This document shows, one piece after another, positions 53,395 to 62,435 of a stretch of 64,000 bases of DNA. Positions within the stretch are counted from its first letter, which is position 1. Each line of letters opens with the position of its first letter. The translations under genes and the position numbers were made by a program. Source of the stretch: an uncultured Erythrobacter sp. (GTDB lineage: Bacteria; Pseudomonadota; Alphaproteobacteria; Sphingomonadales; Sphingomonadaceae); contig CANNCZ010000001.1 in the NCBI GenBank assembly GCA_947503275.1, positions 868,001 through 932,000 of the forward strand. The letters run 5' to 3'. A model generated the notes under the pieces. That model was given only the letters and a program-made list of their open reading frames with translations. It was not told the origin of the DNA and ran no database searches.

Positions 53395-53577
53395 TCATGT
53401 CGGCAACCTGGCGCCCAACAGATCCGCCACCACGAATAATCCAGCAAAGATCGCCAGCCAAACCAAGGCAAGCTGCGCGATCTTGCTCCAACCCAATCGA
53501 TAACTCGCCATCGCGCTGCCAGCCAAAACCAGCCAACCAAGCATCGCCACAATTGAAATCAGCGCGCCATCACTCAT
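53395..53577 (-). CDS. 60-residue two-helix membrane protein
   Basis: The protein starts MSDGALISIVAMLGWLVLAG and has two membrane helices (about residues 6-25 and 34-54) with a short basic turn YRLGWSK between. Its ATG overlaps the stop of the metallohydrolase gene by four bases (ATGA), which strongly supports that it is real. I recognise no family. It lies between mazG and the MBL gene, all on the same strand. Confidence 0.72.
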   Translation of the reverse strand: MSDGALISIVAMLGWLVLAGSAMASYRLGWSKIAQLALVWLAIFAGLFVVADLLGARLPT

Positions 53578-54356
53578 GCCATCATCTCCAAACCATCATA
53601 GCCAACGGTCACAAAGTCCGGGACCTCATCACACAGAGCGCGATAGTCCATACTTTTGTCCAGGTGGCTTAGCACAAGTTGCTTTGCCTTGGTGCGTTCG
53701 GCAAGCTCAATCGCCATCGCCAAATGCGCATGAGTTGGATGAGGATCCCGACGCAAACAGTCACTCACCAAGATATCGACGCCGTAATACAGATCGATCA
53801 TCTCATGGGAAATTGCACTAAAGTCAGTCGCATATGCAATTGACTTACCATCGGCTTCAAAGCGATATCCGGTTGTCTCTCCCGGGCCGTGTTCCATCTG
53901 ACACCATTCAATTCCGAACCCGGCAAACATCTTGAGCCGATCCAAAGTATCGAGTGCACATATCGTCGGATAACCGTCTTGTCCCGCGAAGACATATCCA
54001 AAACGCTGGCGCAATCGCCGCACCGTCTCGGTCGAGGCATAGGCGGATATCGGCCCGCCGCGGCCGTATCGCATAACGCGCAAATCATCGATTCCGTGGC
54101 AATGATCAGCGTGATCATGCGTCCAAAACACGCCGTCTATCCGATTGATACGATTGGCTAATAATTGCGCGCGGCAATCCGACGAAGTGTCGATCAGGAG
54201 GCGCTTACCCTCGTCGCTTTCGACCAGAATTGATACGCGCGTTCGGCGATTGCGCGGTTCATCGGGGTCACAATCGCCCCAGTCTCCCGTGCCATCTTCA
54301 CCCCCAATCCGCGGCACGCCGGTCGACGTTCCTGAGCCGAGCATGATGAACTTCAC
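53574..54356 (-). CDS. MBL fold metallohydrolase (PhnP-like)
   Basis: The 260-residue protein has the metallo-beta-lactamase motif WTHDHADHCHGIDDLR with an opening MLGSGTSTGVPRIGG, followed by SDCRAQLL and a C-terminal SHLDKSMDY. This is the PhnP/lipoyltransferase-linked branch; relatives hydrolyse cyclic phosphodiesters. The start is a GTG at 54356 overlapping the tatD stop (GTGA). It belongs to the metG-tatD-MBL string seen in many bacteria, where the MBL gene often sits beside tatD. Confidence 0.9.
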   Translation of the reverse strand: MKFIMLGSGTSTGVPRIGGEDGTGDWGDCDPDEPRNRRTRVSILVESDEGKRLLIDTSSDCRAQLLANRINRIDGVFWTHDHADHCHGIDDLRVMRYGRGGPISAYASTETVRRLRQRFGYVFAGQDGYPTICALDTLDRLKMFAGFGIEWCQMEHGPGETTGYRFEADGKSIAYATDFSAISHEMIDLYYGVDILVSDCLRRDPHPTHAHLAMAIELAERTKAKQLVLSHLDKSMDYRALCDEVPDFVTVGYDGLEMMA

Positions 54357-55129
54357 AGCATCGCTTTCGAAAACAATTGCGTGAAATTGGCGGTGGTCTG
54401 TTCGGCGAGCTCCTCCGCTTCAACCCCGCGCAGAGCCGCCACAAAACGCGCGGTATCCGCAACAAAGGCGGGCTCACATGGGCGCCCGCGATGTGGAACC
54501 GGCGCGAGGAATGGGCTGTCCGTCTCCACCAGCAGGCGATCGGCGGGTACTTCTTTAGCGGTCTCCTGTAAATCCTTGGCGTTTTTGAACGTAACAATGC
54601 CGGATAGAGAGATAGTTAGCCCCAGGTCCAAAACCTTCCGCCCAAATTCCGCAGAGGCAGTGAAACAATGGATCAGCGCCGGAAATGCGCCCTTCTCCAG
54701 CTCTTCGCTCAGGATTTGGAGGGTATCTTCCTCCGCATCGCGTGTGTGAATAATGACCGGCAAACCCGTTTCGCGCGCCACATCGATATGCATGCGGAAC
54801 AGCTTGGCCTGCGTCACGCGGTCGGAATGTTCGTAGAAATAGTCGAGCCCCGTCTCACCAATGCCAATAACGCACGGGTTCTCCGTCGCGGCCAGCAACA
54901 CGCCGCGCCCAAGGTCTTCGTGGCTATCGGCCTCATGCGGATGGATGCCGACACTGGCAAACACGTCCAATTCGCGCGTGGCGGTCGCGACAACTTGTTC
55001 CCACTCGCTCTGTTTGGTCGAAATGTTGAGAAAGGCCCCTACCCCTGCATCGCGCGCGCGGGTGAGGACCCCTGCCTGGTCCTCTACCAGCCCCTTATAT
55101 TCAAGGTGGCAATGGCTATCGATCAACAT
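54353..55129 (-). CDS. tatD: TatD family metal-dependent hydrolase/DNase
   Basis: The 258-residue TIM-barrel protein has MLIDSHCHLEY, GIHPHEAD, GETGLDYFYEH, PVIIHTRDAE, HCFTASAEF and VETDSPFLAP, the full TatD metal-ligand set. TatD proteins act as 3'-5' exonucleases or deacylases in DNA quality control. The ATG shares one base with the metG stop (TGATG), and the gene overlaps the MBL gene. This is the standard metG-tatD order. Confidence 0.95.
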   Translation of the reverse strand: MLIDSHCHLEYKGLVEDQAGVLTRARDAGVGAFLNISTKQSEWEQVVATATRELDVFASVGIHPHEADSHEDLGRGVLLAATENPCVIGIGETGLDYFYEHSDRVTQAKLFRMHIDVARETGLPVIIHTRDAEEDTLQILSEELEKGAFPALIHCFTASAEFGRKVLDLGLTISLSGIVTFKNAKDLQETAKEVPADRLLVETDSPFLAPVPHRGRPCEPAFVADTARFVAALRGVEAEELAEQTTANFTQLFSKAML

Positions 55130-56700
55130 CAGCCCGCATCCTCTTCTGGCAATTCAAGGCGTGGGAAGATTGGCGTGGGCTTTGACACAACAAAGCCATT
55201 TTCGACGTGACGAATAAACCAATTTCGATCTTCCAATGCGGCATATGAGCGCTCGTCCTCAGGTATTCCGAGTTGATCTAGCAACGCGGCAGCCTTGTCC
55301 GGCACCACCGGTTGTATGGCGATAGCGAGATCGCGCAAAGCAACAAAAATGGTTTGTAAAACGACCTTCATCCGATCTGGATCAGTTTTTTTGAGGGCCC
55401 AAGGAGCCTGCTCATCAACGTATTGGTTGCAAGCATATACGGCTCTTATCCATTCCTCGATTCCGATTGAAAAGCGCATTGCTTCAAACTCTCTCGGAAG
55501 CTGAACCTTGCAGGCATCGTTCACGGTGCCTTGCAGATCGACGTCGACTTCCTCGCTATCAAAGGCTTCTAGGACACCGTCCATATTCTTGGCTATCATA
55601 GACAAGGTTCGCTGAGCCAAATTGCCAAAACTATTGGCAAGTTCCGCGTTGGCGCGCTCGACAATTGCCTCGGCAGAATAGCTGCCATCTTTGCCGAATG
55701 CGACTTCGCGCATCAGGAAATAGCGCAAGGCATCAACGCCAAATTTGTCTGCTAAACCAAGAGGATCGGTGACATTGCCGAGAGACTTTGATTCCTTTTG
55801 CCCGCGATTGAGCAAGAAGCCGTGACCGAACACAGCCTTTGGCACAGGCAGTTTGGCACTCATCAGGAAAGCGGGCCAATAGACGGTATGGAAACGCACA
55901 ATGTCCTTGCCGATTAAGTGCAGACTGGCGGGCCAGAACTCAGCCATTTCCGGCGTTTCATCGGGAAAACCCAATCCCGTTAGATAGTTGGTCAGCGCAT
56001 CGACCCACACATACATGACATGGTCTTCGCTGCCTGGAACCTTCACACCCCAATCGAAGCTAGTGCGGCTTACGGAAAGATCGCGCAGGCCTTGTTCGAC
56101 AAAGGCGATCATCTCATTGCGTCGACTTGCCGGTTCAAGAAACCCCGGTGTTTTCAGCAACTCAAGCAGCGGTTCCTGATATTTTGACAGGCGAAAGAAC
56201 CAGCTTTCCTCGACCGTCCATTCAACGGGTGTATCTTGCGGAGAGAGCTTTGCGCCGCCCTCACCCTCTTTCAGCTCGCTCTCGTCGTAATACGCCTCGT
56301 CCCGGACCGAGTACCAACCTTCATACCGGTCGAGATAAAGATCTCCAGCGTCCGCCATGCGCTCCCAGATAGCCTGGCTGGCGCGGTGATGCTCTGGTTC
56401 GACCGTGCGGATGAAACGGTCAAAGCTGATGTTAAGCTTCTCGTCCATCTCACGGAAATAGCCCGACATTTCATCCGCCAACTCTCGCGGGCTGCGTCCT
56501 TGCTCTTCGGCTTTGCGAGCCATTTTTAGGCCGTGTTCGTCGGTTCCGGTTTGAAACCGCACTTGCCGCCCGCGAAGGCGCTGGAAACGGGCAATCACAT
56601 CGGCGGCAATCCCTTCATAGGCGTGCCCGATATGCGGGCGGCCATTGGGGTAATTGATCGCAGTGGTGATGTAGAAAGGGGATGTATCGGTTTCAGCCAT
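55129..56700 (-). CDS. metG: Methionyl-tRNA synthetase MetG
   Basis: The 523-residue class-I synthetase has the HIGH-type motif GRPHIGHAYEG, GTDEHGLKM, the editing/cap insert, and the KMSKS-type loop, which here reads KESKSLGN, followed by the anticodon-binding helical domain (NQYVDEQAPWALKK). It lacks the C-terminal EMAP-like tRNA-binding domain, as many alphaproteobacterial forms do. It heads metG-tatD-MBL and its start overlaps holB by eight bases. The Met-to-Glu change in the KMSKS position is noted in findings. Confidence 0.95.
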   Translation of the reverse strand: MAETDTSPFYITTAINYPNGRPHIGHAYEGIAADVIARFQRLRGRQVRFQTGTDEHGLKMARKAEEQGRSPRELADEMSGYFREMDEKLNISFDRFIRTVEPEHHRASQAIWERMADAGDLYLDRYEGWYSVRDEAYYDESELKEGEGGAKLSPQDTPVEWTVEESWFFRLSKYQEPLLELLKTPGFLEPASRRNEMIAFVEQGLRDLSVSRTSFDWGVKVPGSEDHVMYVWVDALTNYLTGLGFPDETPEMAEFWPASLHLIGKDIVRFHTVYWPAFLMSAKLPVPKAVFGHGFLLNRGQKESKSLGNVTDPLGLADKFGVDALRYFLMREVAFGKDGSYSAEAIVERANAELANSFGNLAQRTLSMIAKNMDGVLEAFDSEEVDVDLQGTVNDACKVQLPREFEAMRFSIGIEEWIRAVYACNQYVDEQAPWALKKTDPDRMKVVLQTIFVALRDLAIAIQPVVPDKAAALLDQLGIPEDERSYAALEDRNWFIRHVENGFVVSKPTPIFPRLELPEEDAG

Positions 56701-57661
56701 GGGCGTGGTCGCTAGCTTGACCGGCGCGCATGAGCAAGCCGCCGATTTCCAGCGTTAGCAATCCGGTGTCGAAATTGTAGTTGGGCGCTTGGGCGGCAAG
56801 GGTCACCAATTCACCATGCGCCTCAATCAAGCGCGCGCGCAATCCGCTATTATCGGTGCGCCGGGCGGTGTCTGCGACGATGGCTTGGGCAAGTTCCAGC
56901 ACAGACTGCAAACGGGCGCGATCAGCCCGCGGTCCGATCATTTGCGCTAGAGTGGCAGAGGCCGATGGGTCGCTGTCATTGTCTGTCAGCATCCGATTAA
57001 TCAGGCTCGCAATAGGTCCCAAATCCTGCTCGGCAAACCGCAAGGCAGCGCCATAGGACCCCTCGCTTGCCTCAATTGCGGCTGCTATCGCCTCGCTCCC
57101 ACCCGCGGCACCAGAGGCATCGAGCATCCCTTTCAATTGCGCATCGGAAAGGGTCGGGAAACGCAATAGGCGGCAACGCGAACGGATTGTGGGAAGCAAT
57201 CGCGCAGGTCGATGGGTAACCAACACAAAGAATGTGCCGACCGGCGGTTCTTCAAGGCTCTTGAGCAGCGCGTTGGCCGCGCTCACCTCCATATCATCAG
57301 CCGGATTGATGATGATCACGCGCCGGTCGCCCATTGTTGGCCGCGTCGTCAGCCGCTTCTGCATCGCGCGCACTTGGTCAACACGGATGGAGCGGGCGAT
57401 TTCGAACTTCTTGCCCTCGGCCTGCGCCTTGGCCTCTTTGTCGTTTTTTGCGCCATAGGTCAGCGTGATGATATCGGGGTGATTGCCGGGCGGTTGCGGG
57501 ATGCCATCTTGCGCGACCAATTCACGCGCGGCCGCAAGGGCAAAATCATCTTTGCCAAGGCCGCTTTTGCCCGCAAGGATCCAGCCATGATGCATCCGCG
57601 CGCCCGCGCTTGCATTGCGCCATTCGCGCCAAGCCTCATCATGATTGGGCCAATCGGTCAC
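56693..57661 (-). CDS. holB: DNA polymerase III delta-prime subunit HolB
   Basis: HolB is the stator of the clamp loader. The 322-residue protein has the P-loop-like LAGKSGLGKDDFALAAARELV, KSLEEPPVGTFFVLVTHRPARLLPTIRSRC with the SRC motif, and the C-terminal helical collar. The P-loop is degenerate relative to DnaX, as expected of delta-prime. The start is a GTG at 57661 overlapping tmk (GTGA), a standard tmk-holB arrangement. Confidence 0.92.
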   Translation of the reverse strand: MTDWPNHDEAWREWRNASAGARMHHGWILAGKSGLGKDDFALAAARELVAQDGIPQPPGNHPDIITLTYGAKNDKEAKAQAEGKKFEIARSIRVDQVRAMQKRLTTRPTMGDRRVIIINPADDMEVSAANALLKSLEEPPVGTFFVLVTHRPARLLPTIRSRCRLLRFPTLSDAQLKGMLDASGAAGGSEAIAAAIEASEGSYGAALRFAEQDLGPIASLINRMLTDNDSDPSASATLAQMIGPRADRARLQSVLELAQAIVADTARRTDNSGLRARLIEAHGELVTLAAQAPNYNFDTGLLTLEIGGLLMRAGQASDHAHG

Positions 57662-58311
57662 GCGTCAGTGCCCTCGATCAACGGGGTGATCGCAGTCATG
57701 ATACGGGCGTGCACTTCTGCAGGATCACCCATGCCATCCACGATGGCGAAATGCTTCGGGTCAGCATCGGCCAGCGAGCGGAAACTCTCGGCAACCTTGC
57801 GATGATAAGCGGCAGAGCGTCCCCCAATCGCATCGCTTTGACCGCCATCGCGCGCGCTCAAACGCTCGGCAAGGCGCGCCTCGTCCACTTCGAGCAGGAT
57901 GGTTAGGTCGGGGCGCATACCGTGACTGCCAAAGGCGTGCAGTGCCTGTATCGCATCGTCGCCCAGCCCCCCTGCCCCGCCCTGATAGGCCCGGCTTGAA
58001 TCGACAAAACGGTCGCACACAACCCAGCGCCCTGCGTCTAAGGCTGGCACAATCAGTCGTGCGACATGATCTGCGCGAGCTGCGGCGAATAAGAGAGCTT
58101 CGGATTGTGCATTCCATCCCTTGCCTGGTGGGTGGAGTAACAGTTTGCGAATGGCCTCTGCGCCCGCGGTTCCACCGGGTTCGCGCGTGGTTTCGACTTC
58201 AAGTCGGCGATCTTGCAGGGCCTTCGCCAACAGAGCGCTTTGAGTGGATTTGCCGGTCCCCTCCCCGCCCTCAAACGCGATGAAACGCCCCCTTTTTGCA
58301 TCGCTGCTCAT
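57658..58311 (-). CDS. tmk: Thymidylate kinase Tmk
   Basis: Tmk phosphorylates dTMP to dTDP. The 217-residue protein has the P-loop FEGGEGTGKSTQSALLA, the DR(Y/F) motif in VCDRFVDSSRAYQGG, TTREPGGT and the lid RLSARDGG. The lid arginines are present, as in the type-II arrangement. The ATG overlaps the carboxypeptidase stop by four bases and the gene runs into holB. Confidence 0.95.
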   Translation of the reverse strand: MSSDAKRGRFIAFEGGEGTGKSTQSALLAKALQDRRLEVETTREPGGTAGAEAIRKLLLHPPGKGWNAQSEALLFAAARADHVARLIVPALDAGRWVVCDRFVDSSRAYQGGAGGLGDDAIQALHAFGSHGMRPDLTILLEVDEARLAERLSARDGGQSDAIGGRSAAYHRKVAESFRSLADADPKHFAIVDGMGDPAEVHARIMTAITPLIEGTDA

Positions 58312-59492
58312 TCAAACAATCCCACGATTGCATTGGAAATCCGTCCGAAAAAGCCTGCTTCTTCGACGGCTTCTGCCGCGACCAGAGGAATCCGCGCAGG
58401 CTCCATTCCGGGTACATCAATCTCTAGCATCGCCACCTGCTCCCCTGCTTCGAAAGGCGCGCGCAGGGGGCCGTCATAAGTTATCGACATTTGCAGGTCA
58501 GCGGTGCGCCCGCTGGGGACATTCACGAACACCGCCCGCTCCGTTTGCAAGGCAACCTCGCGCGCGCTGCCACCTTGCACTTTAGCCGAGCCGACAATCG
58601 CATCGCGCGCAAACAATCGCTCCCGATCAAACGCGTTAAAGCCCCATTCGATGAATCCTCGCGCTGCCCTTGCTCGTGCCCCTTGGCTGTATCCGCCGGC
58701 CAGAACCATGACGAGGCGTTGCCCGTCGCGCTCTGCCGTGCCCAGATAGCCGAAACCCGCTTCGTTGGTGTAGCCAGTTTTGATCCCGTCAGCGCCTTCA
58801 GTTCGGCCGATCAACGGGTCATAATTGTATTGCTCGACACCATTATAGGCGAAGCTGCGACGTCCGATATAGCGTGAATATTTCTGAGGATGGCGGCGCA
58901 ACATTGCCTCTGCCAAAACCGCCAGATCATGCGCAGTTGTGAAGGTGTATCCCTCGTCTGGCCATCCGTTCGGCGTTCCAAAATGACTGGAGGTCATGCC
59001 CAATTCGCGAGCACGCGCAGTCATAGCTCGCGTCCAATCCGCAACAGTTCCCGCTTGCCCTTCTGCCAGAATAACTGAGGCATCATTGGCCGAGATATTG
59101 GCGATGCCGGTCATCAAATCATCAACTAAGACCGGCTCACCCGGCTTGATCCACATTGTGGTGCCTTCGCCGTTCCACTCTTCCCATGCCTCATCGCTCA
59201 TGGTCATGGTTTGGCGCGGGTCCAGAGCGCCTTCTTCGATCAACTCAAACGCATGATAGAGCGTCATCACTTTGGTGATTGATGCAGGGACAAAGCGGCG
59301 GTTGGCGCCGCGCTCATAGAGGACCTGTCCGCTCGTGATGTCGATCAGCAAAGCAATAGGGATATCGTCTTCGGCAGGAACGGTCCCAACGGACTGCGCA
59401 GCAATGGGCGCAGATAGGCCCAATGCGGCCAGCCCCAAAAGCAGTCTTGAAGATCGTGCAATCACCAGAGTGATATACGCAGCCGCGCGCAA
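58308..59492 (-). CDS. D-alanyl-D-alanine carboxypeptidase (penicillin-binding protein, S11)
   Basis: This periplasmic serine peptidase trims peptidoglycan pentapeptides. The 394-residue protein has a signal peptide ending near IAAQS, the SxxK motif in PASITKVMT, SxN in NISANDAS, and KTG in DGIKTGYTNEAG, then a C-terminal beta-rich domain (about 300-390) ending in an amphipathic helix that may anchor it. All three penicillin-binding motifs are intact. The start is a TTG at 59492; a GTG at 59465 would give an equally good signal peptide. Confidence 0.92.
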   Translation of the reverse strand: MRAAAYITLVIARSSRLLLGLAALGLSAPIAAQSVGTVPAEDDIPIALLIDITSGQVLYERGANRRFVPASITKVMTLYHAFELIEEGALDPRQTMTMSDEAWEEWNGEGTTMWIKPGEPVLVDDLMTGIANISANDASVILAEGQAGTVADWTRAMTARARELGMTSSHFGTPNGWPDEGYTFTTAHDLAVLAEAMLRRHPQKYSRYIGRRSFAYNGVEQYNYDPLIGRTEGADGIKTGYTNEAGFGYLGTAERDGQRLVMVLAGGYSQGARARAARGFIEWGFNAFDRERLFARDAIVGSAKVQGGSAREVALQTERAVFVNVPSGRTADLQMSITYDGPLRAPFEAGEQVAMLEIDVPGMEPARIPLVAAEAVEEAGFFGRISNAIVGLFE

Positions 59493-59514
59493 AGATGCGA
59501 GAGTGGCTGCGCGT

Positions 59515-60567
59515 TTAGTTCACGATTTCATCCGCCAGCAAACCGACGCTCATCGCGTAATAGTTTGAACAATTGTATTCGAGGATCACGCGGTAATTGC
59601 CCGTCAGCAACCAAGCAGGTGCACCCGGCCCATCGGGCTGGAACAGCGAGGTCAGCGTGTCATCGGGCAAATTGCGCTGTGGCCGGACGCCGAGCGCGCG
59701 CCATTCTGCGACCGTTTTCCATTGGCTATGCCGTTCATGCACGCGCGAACAGACCGGCGAGACCAGCGTGGTGCGATAGGCATCGACGTTGAAACCGCTG
59801 GGCACAGAAGCGCGCACACCCCATGGCTGGCCCGTGCGCCATCCGGCGTCTTTGAAATAGTTCGCAATAGAAGCAAACGTATCTGCGCGGTTGTTGAAGA
59901 TGTTTGCGCGTCCATCACCGTCACCATCCGCGGCAAGGCGCAAATAGACCGAGGGAAGGAACTGCGGATTGCCGAATGCCCCGGCATAGCTGCCAACCAA
60001 TTGCTGACGCGAATAGCCGCGATCCGCGACCTTCATTAAGGCAACCCATTCGCCCGCGAACAGCTCCCGCCTGCGCCCTTCCCATGCAAGTGTCGCAAGG
60101 CTGCGTGAGAGGTCGAAGTTGCCGCGAATATTGCCGTAACTTGTTTCGTGCCCAAAGATCGCGACGATGATTTCGCCGGGCACGCCATAGGCCTGTTCGA
60201 CCGCGCGCAATTGCCCCGAATTGGCACGGAAGACGTTGCGCCCACCTGCGATACGCTGAGAATTCACATGGGTGCGGATATAGGGGGCCATGGCCGGATA
60301 ACCGCGCCGCGTCGGACTTCCCGGTTGGCCCTGATCGAGCCGGATGACCCGCGCATTGGGCGTGAGGCCCGCAGTCATGCGCTGCAAAGTCCCCTCGCTC
60401 ACGCCTTCGCTGCGCGCACGAGCTTTAAGCAATTCCATATAGGCATCGAAAGCAATTCCATCGCGCGCGGCAACCTGAGCTTGAGCAGGTGAAGGCGCGG
60501 CGACACTGCCCAATCCGACGGCAGCAACGGCGATAAGGGCGAGCGATGTGAGGCGTTTGATAGGCAT
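59515..60567 (-). CDS. mltB: Lytic murein transglycosylase MltB-type
   Basis: This enzyme cleaves peptidoglycan glycan strands with formation of anhydromuramic ends. The 350-residue protein has a signal peptide (about residues 1-30, cleavage near PAQA-QV), the catalytic glutamate in VAIFGHETSYGN, AGAFGNPQFLPSVYLRLA and DGDGRANIFNNRADTFASIANYF, the MltB signature. No lipobox is seen, so it is probably soluble in the periplasm. It lies just upstream of the carboxypeptidase, another wall-remodelling gene, 22 bases away. Confidence 0.93.
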   Translation of the reverse strand: MPIKRLTSLALIAVAAVGLGSVAAPSPAQAQVAARDGIAFDAYMELLKARARSEGVSEGTLQRMTAGLTPNARVIRLDQGQPGSPTRRGYPAMAPYIRTHVNSQRIAGGRNVFRANSGQLRAVEQAYGVPGEIIVAIFGHETSYGNIRGNFDLSRSLATLAWEGRRRELFAGEWVALMKVADRGYSRQQLVGSYAGAFGNPQFLPSVYLRLAADGDGDGRANIFNNRADTFASIANYFKDAGWRTGQPWGVRASVPSGFNVDAYRTTLVSPVCSRVHERHSQWKTVAEWRALGVRPQRNLPDDTLTSLFQPDGPGAPAWLLTGNYRVILEYNCSNYYAMSVGLLADEIVN

Positions 60568-60632
60568 GTAGGGGAATATCTCTCAATCGATCTGAATTGA
60601 ATGTGACCATAAGCGCGATGGCGCGCCGATTG

Positions 60633-61361
60633 CTATGGTCGGATCACGTATTTGCACATGAACTCATAGTCTTCACGGCACGCTTCGGCGGTTTTCCTGT
60701 ATTCGTCATCCAACTCAGGCAGAGGGCCCGGTGCACCGCCAAAGCCGGTGGAGGCGTTCACCTTGTCATACCAGTGCGCGCCCCAAATGCCGTCTTGCGC
60801 ATGAGAGCCCTTTTTCCAGTTGAGCATGGTAGGGTCCCAAGCAATATTCAGCGCGTTGCAGAGTGCGCGCAACACTATCTCCGGATCGGTCAGGATCAGC
60901 GCGCTATCCACAACCGGCGGGGCATGGCCGAGCCGGTCAGCCTCCATCTCGAAATATTGGCGTTGGCGAGCAGTGCCCAGATGGTCTGGCCGGACCGCGG
61001 TGCGCTTATTCGCGTAACTCGCCGCAACACGGATGGGATCGCGGATCAGGAACGCATGGCGCGAATTTGGAAAGTCAAGAATGCTGACCGGGCCTTCCAT
61101 ATGGTGCGGCATGTGTTTTTGATACCAGATCGAGCTGCCATCGGGTGCATCGCCATTTTGCGCCGATGCGACCGCGTGCCAATCACAGTCCATATCCGCG
61201 ATCACTTCCTCTGCCATCGGTTGAGGGTCGCGGGTCTTGCGCAGATATGCCCCATAGAATGGCTCATCGCTCACGAATGTGTCCGCGCGGCTCGAAAAGC
61301 TCCGCATCATCGCGGTTGAGAGGTTGCGCGGGCCGCTCCACATGGCAATCCGGATGGTCAA
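60633..61361 (-). CDS. Sulfotransferase-like P-loop protein
   Basis: The 242-residue protein begins with IAMWSGPRNLSTAMMRSFSSR, a PAPS-type sulfotransferase loop, and later has FLIRDPIRVAASYANKR, matching the 3'-phosphate-binding block. A C-terminal helical part follows. The acceptor is unknown. I chose a TTG at 61361 that overlaps the aminotransferase stop (TTGA), giving the usual MTIRIAMW-like start; a TTG at 61370 is alternative. It is translationally coupled with the aminotransferase before it, so the two are likely to serve one pathway. Confidence 0.8.
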   Translation of the reverse strand: MTIRIAMWSGPRNLSTAMMRSFSSRADTFVSDEPFYGAYLRKTRDPQPMAEEVIADMDCDWHAVASAQNGDAPDGSSIWYQKHMPHHMEGPVSILDFPNSRHAFLIRDPIRVAASYANKRTAVRPDHLGTARQRQYFEMEADRLGHAPPVVDSALILTDPEIVLRALCNALNIAWDPTMLNWKKGSHAQDGIWGAHWYDKVNASTGFGGAPGPLPELDDEYRKTAEACREDYEFMCKYVIRP

Positions 61362-62275
61362 CGCGCGCAATCCTTGTCCATCAAGTCACGATAGAGACCT
61401 TGCAAACGCTCCACCATCGCCCCTCGACCCACTGTTAACTCGCGGCCATCCACCTCAGTCACAGGCACGACGCCTGCGAAAGTACCGGTCACAAATGCCT
61501 CATCCGCGCCGTAGGCGTCGGTTAGCGAGAAGTTCTTCTCAAACACCGGAATGCCAGCCTCGCGGCACACTTGGATCACATTCGACCGGGTGATCCCACC
61601 AAGGCAATAGTCACCGCTCGACGTCCACACTTCCCCTTTGCGCACAATGAAGAAGTGCGTTGAATTGCACGTCGCCACAAACCCATGCGGGTCCAGCATC
61701 AACGCCTCATCCGCCCCTGCCTGCGTTGCTTGAATGCAGGCAGTGATGCAGTTCAATTTGGAATGCGAATTCAGTTTCTGGTCCTGCACCGCCGGATCGC
61801 CGCGCCGAACGTGGACCGTGAACAGGCGAATTCCGCTCTCAATCGTCGACGGCAACGGCGCCTTGTATTCGGGGATCATCACGATTGTGGCGGGGGAAAT
61901 CACAACGCGCGGGTCTTGATAGGGGGTGGAGCGAATTCCGCGCGTCACCATCAATCGGATATGCACGCCCTCTTTGTCGCGCATCGCATTACCATCGACG
62001 GTCTCATCAATCCGCTGCGTCAGCTCATCACGCGTCAGGCCGATATCCATCGCGATTGCCTTGGCGCCTTCATACAGCCGGTCGAGATGCGCTTCGAGAA
62101 AGGCGATCTGTCCTTGGTGCAGCCTCAACCCCTCCCACACGCCATCGCCAAGCATAAATCCGCTATCGAACACCGAAATGCTGGCCTCAACGCGAGGAAC
62201 CAATGCGCCATTGATGTTGATCAAAACGCCTTCATTGCGCGGATCGGGAGCGAAATCGTGGGTGCCTTTTGCCAT
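61358..62275 (-). CDS. Class IV aminotransferase (D-amino acid / branched-chain type)
   Basis: The 305-residue PLP enzyme has the fold-type IV signature: VFDSGFMLGDGVWEGLRLH near the start, RGDP, the PLP lysine in NSHSKLNCI, EALMLDPHGFVATCNSTHFFIV and GGITRSNVI. This pattern fits D-amino acid aminotransferases or IlvE-like enzymes; the substrate cannot be decided. It is coupled with the sulfotransferase downstream. The 68-base stretch between it and tRNA-Ser is unremarkable. Confidence 0.88.
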   Translation of the reverse strand: MAKGTHDFAPDPRNEGVLININGALVPRVEASISVFDSGFMLGDGVWEGLRLHQGQIAFLEAHLDRLYEGAKAIAMDIGLTRDELTQRIDETVDGNAMRDKEGVHIRLMVTRGIRSTPYQDPRVVISPATIVMIPEYKAPLPSTIESGIRLFTVHVRRGDPAVQDQKLNSHSKLNCITACIQATQAGADEALMLDPHGFVATCNSTHFFIVRKGEVWTSSGDYCLGGITRSNVIQVCREAGIPVFEKNFSLTDAYGADEAFVTGTFAGVVPVTEVDGRELTVGRGAMVERLQGLYRDLMDKDCAR

Positions 62276-62343
62276 TCTTCGTGTTTAAGCCTTCATCCGA
62301 TAGTGACAAGCGCCGCGGACCTCGCTAGCGAGCGTTTCAGCGC

Positions 62344-62433
62344 GGACAGTTGGCAGAGTGGTCGAATGCACCGGTCTTGAAAACCGGCAAGGGTGTAAGC
62401 CCTTCCAGGGTTCGAATCCCTGACTGTCCGCCA
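62344..62433 (+). tRNA. tRNA-Ser (anticodon TGA)
   Basis: A 90-base class-II tRNA with a long variable arm. The acceptor GGACAGT pairs with ACTGTCC, the anticodon stem ACCGG/CCGGC-like has TGA in its loop, the T arm is CAGGG TTCGAAT CCCTG, and a CCA end is encoded at 62431-62433. It reads TCA and related serine codons. It lies between the divergent aminotransferase and the small lpdA-coupled gene. Confidence 0.96.
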
Positions 62434-62435
62434 CC

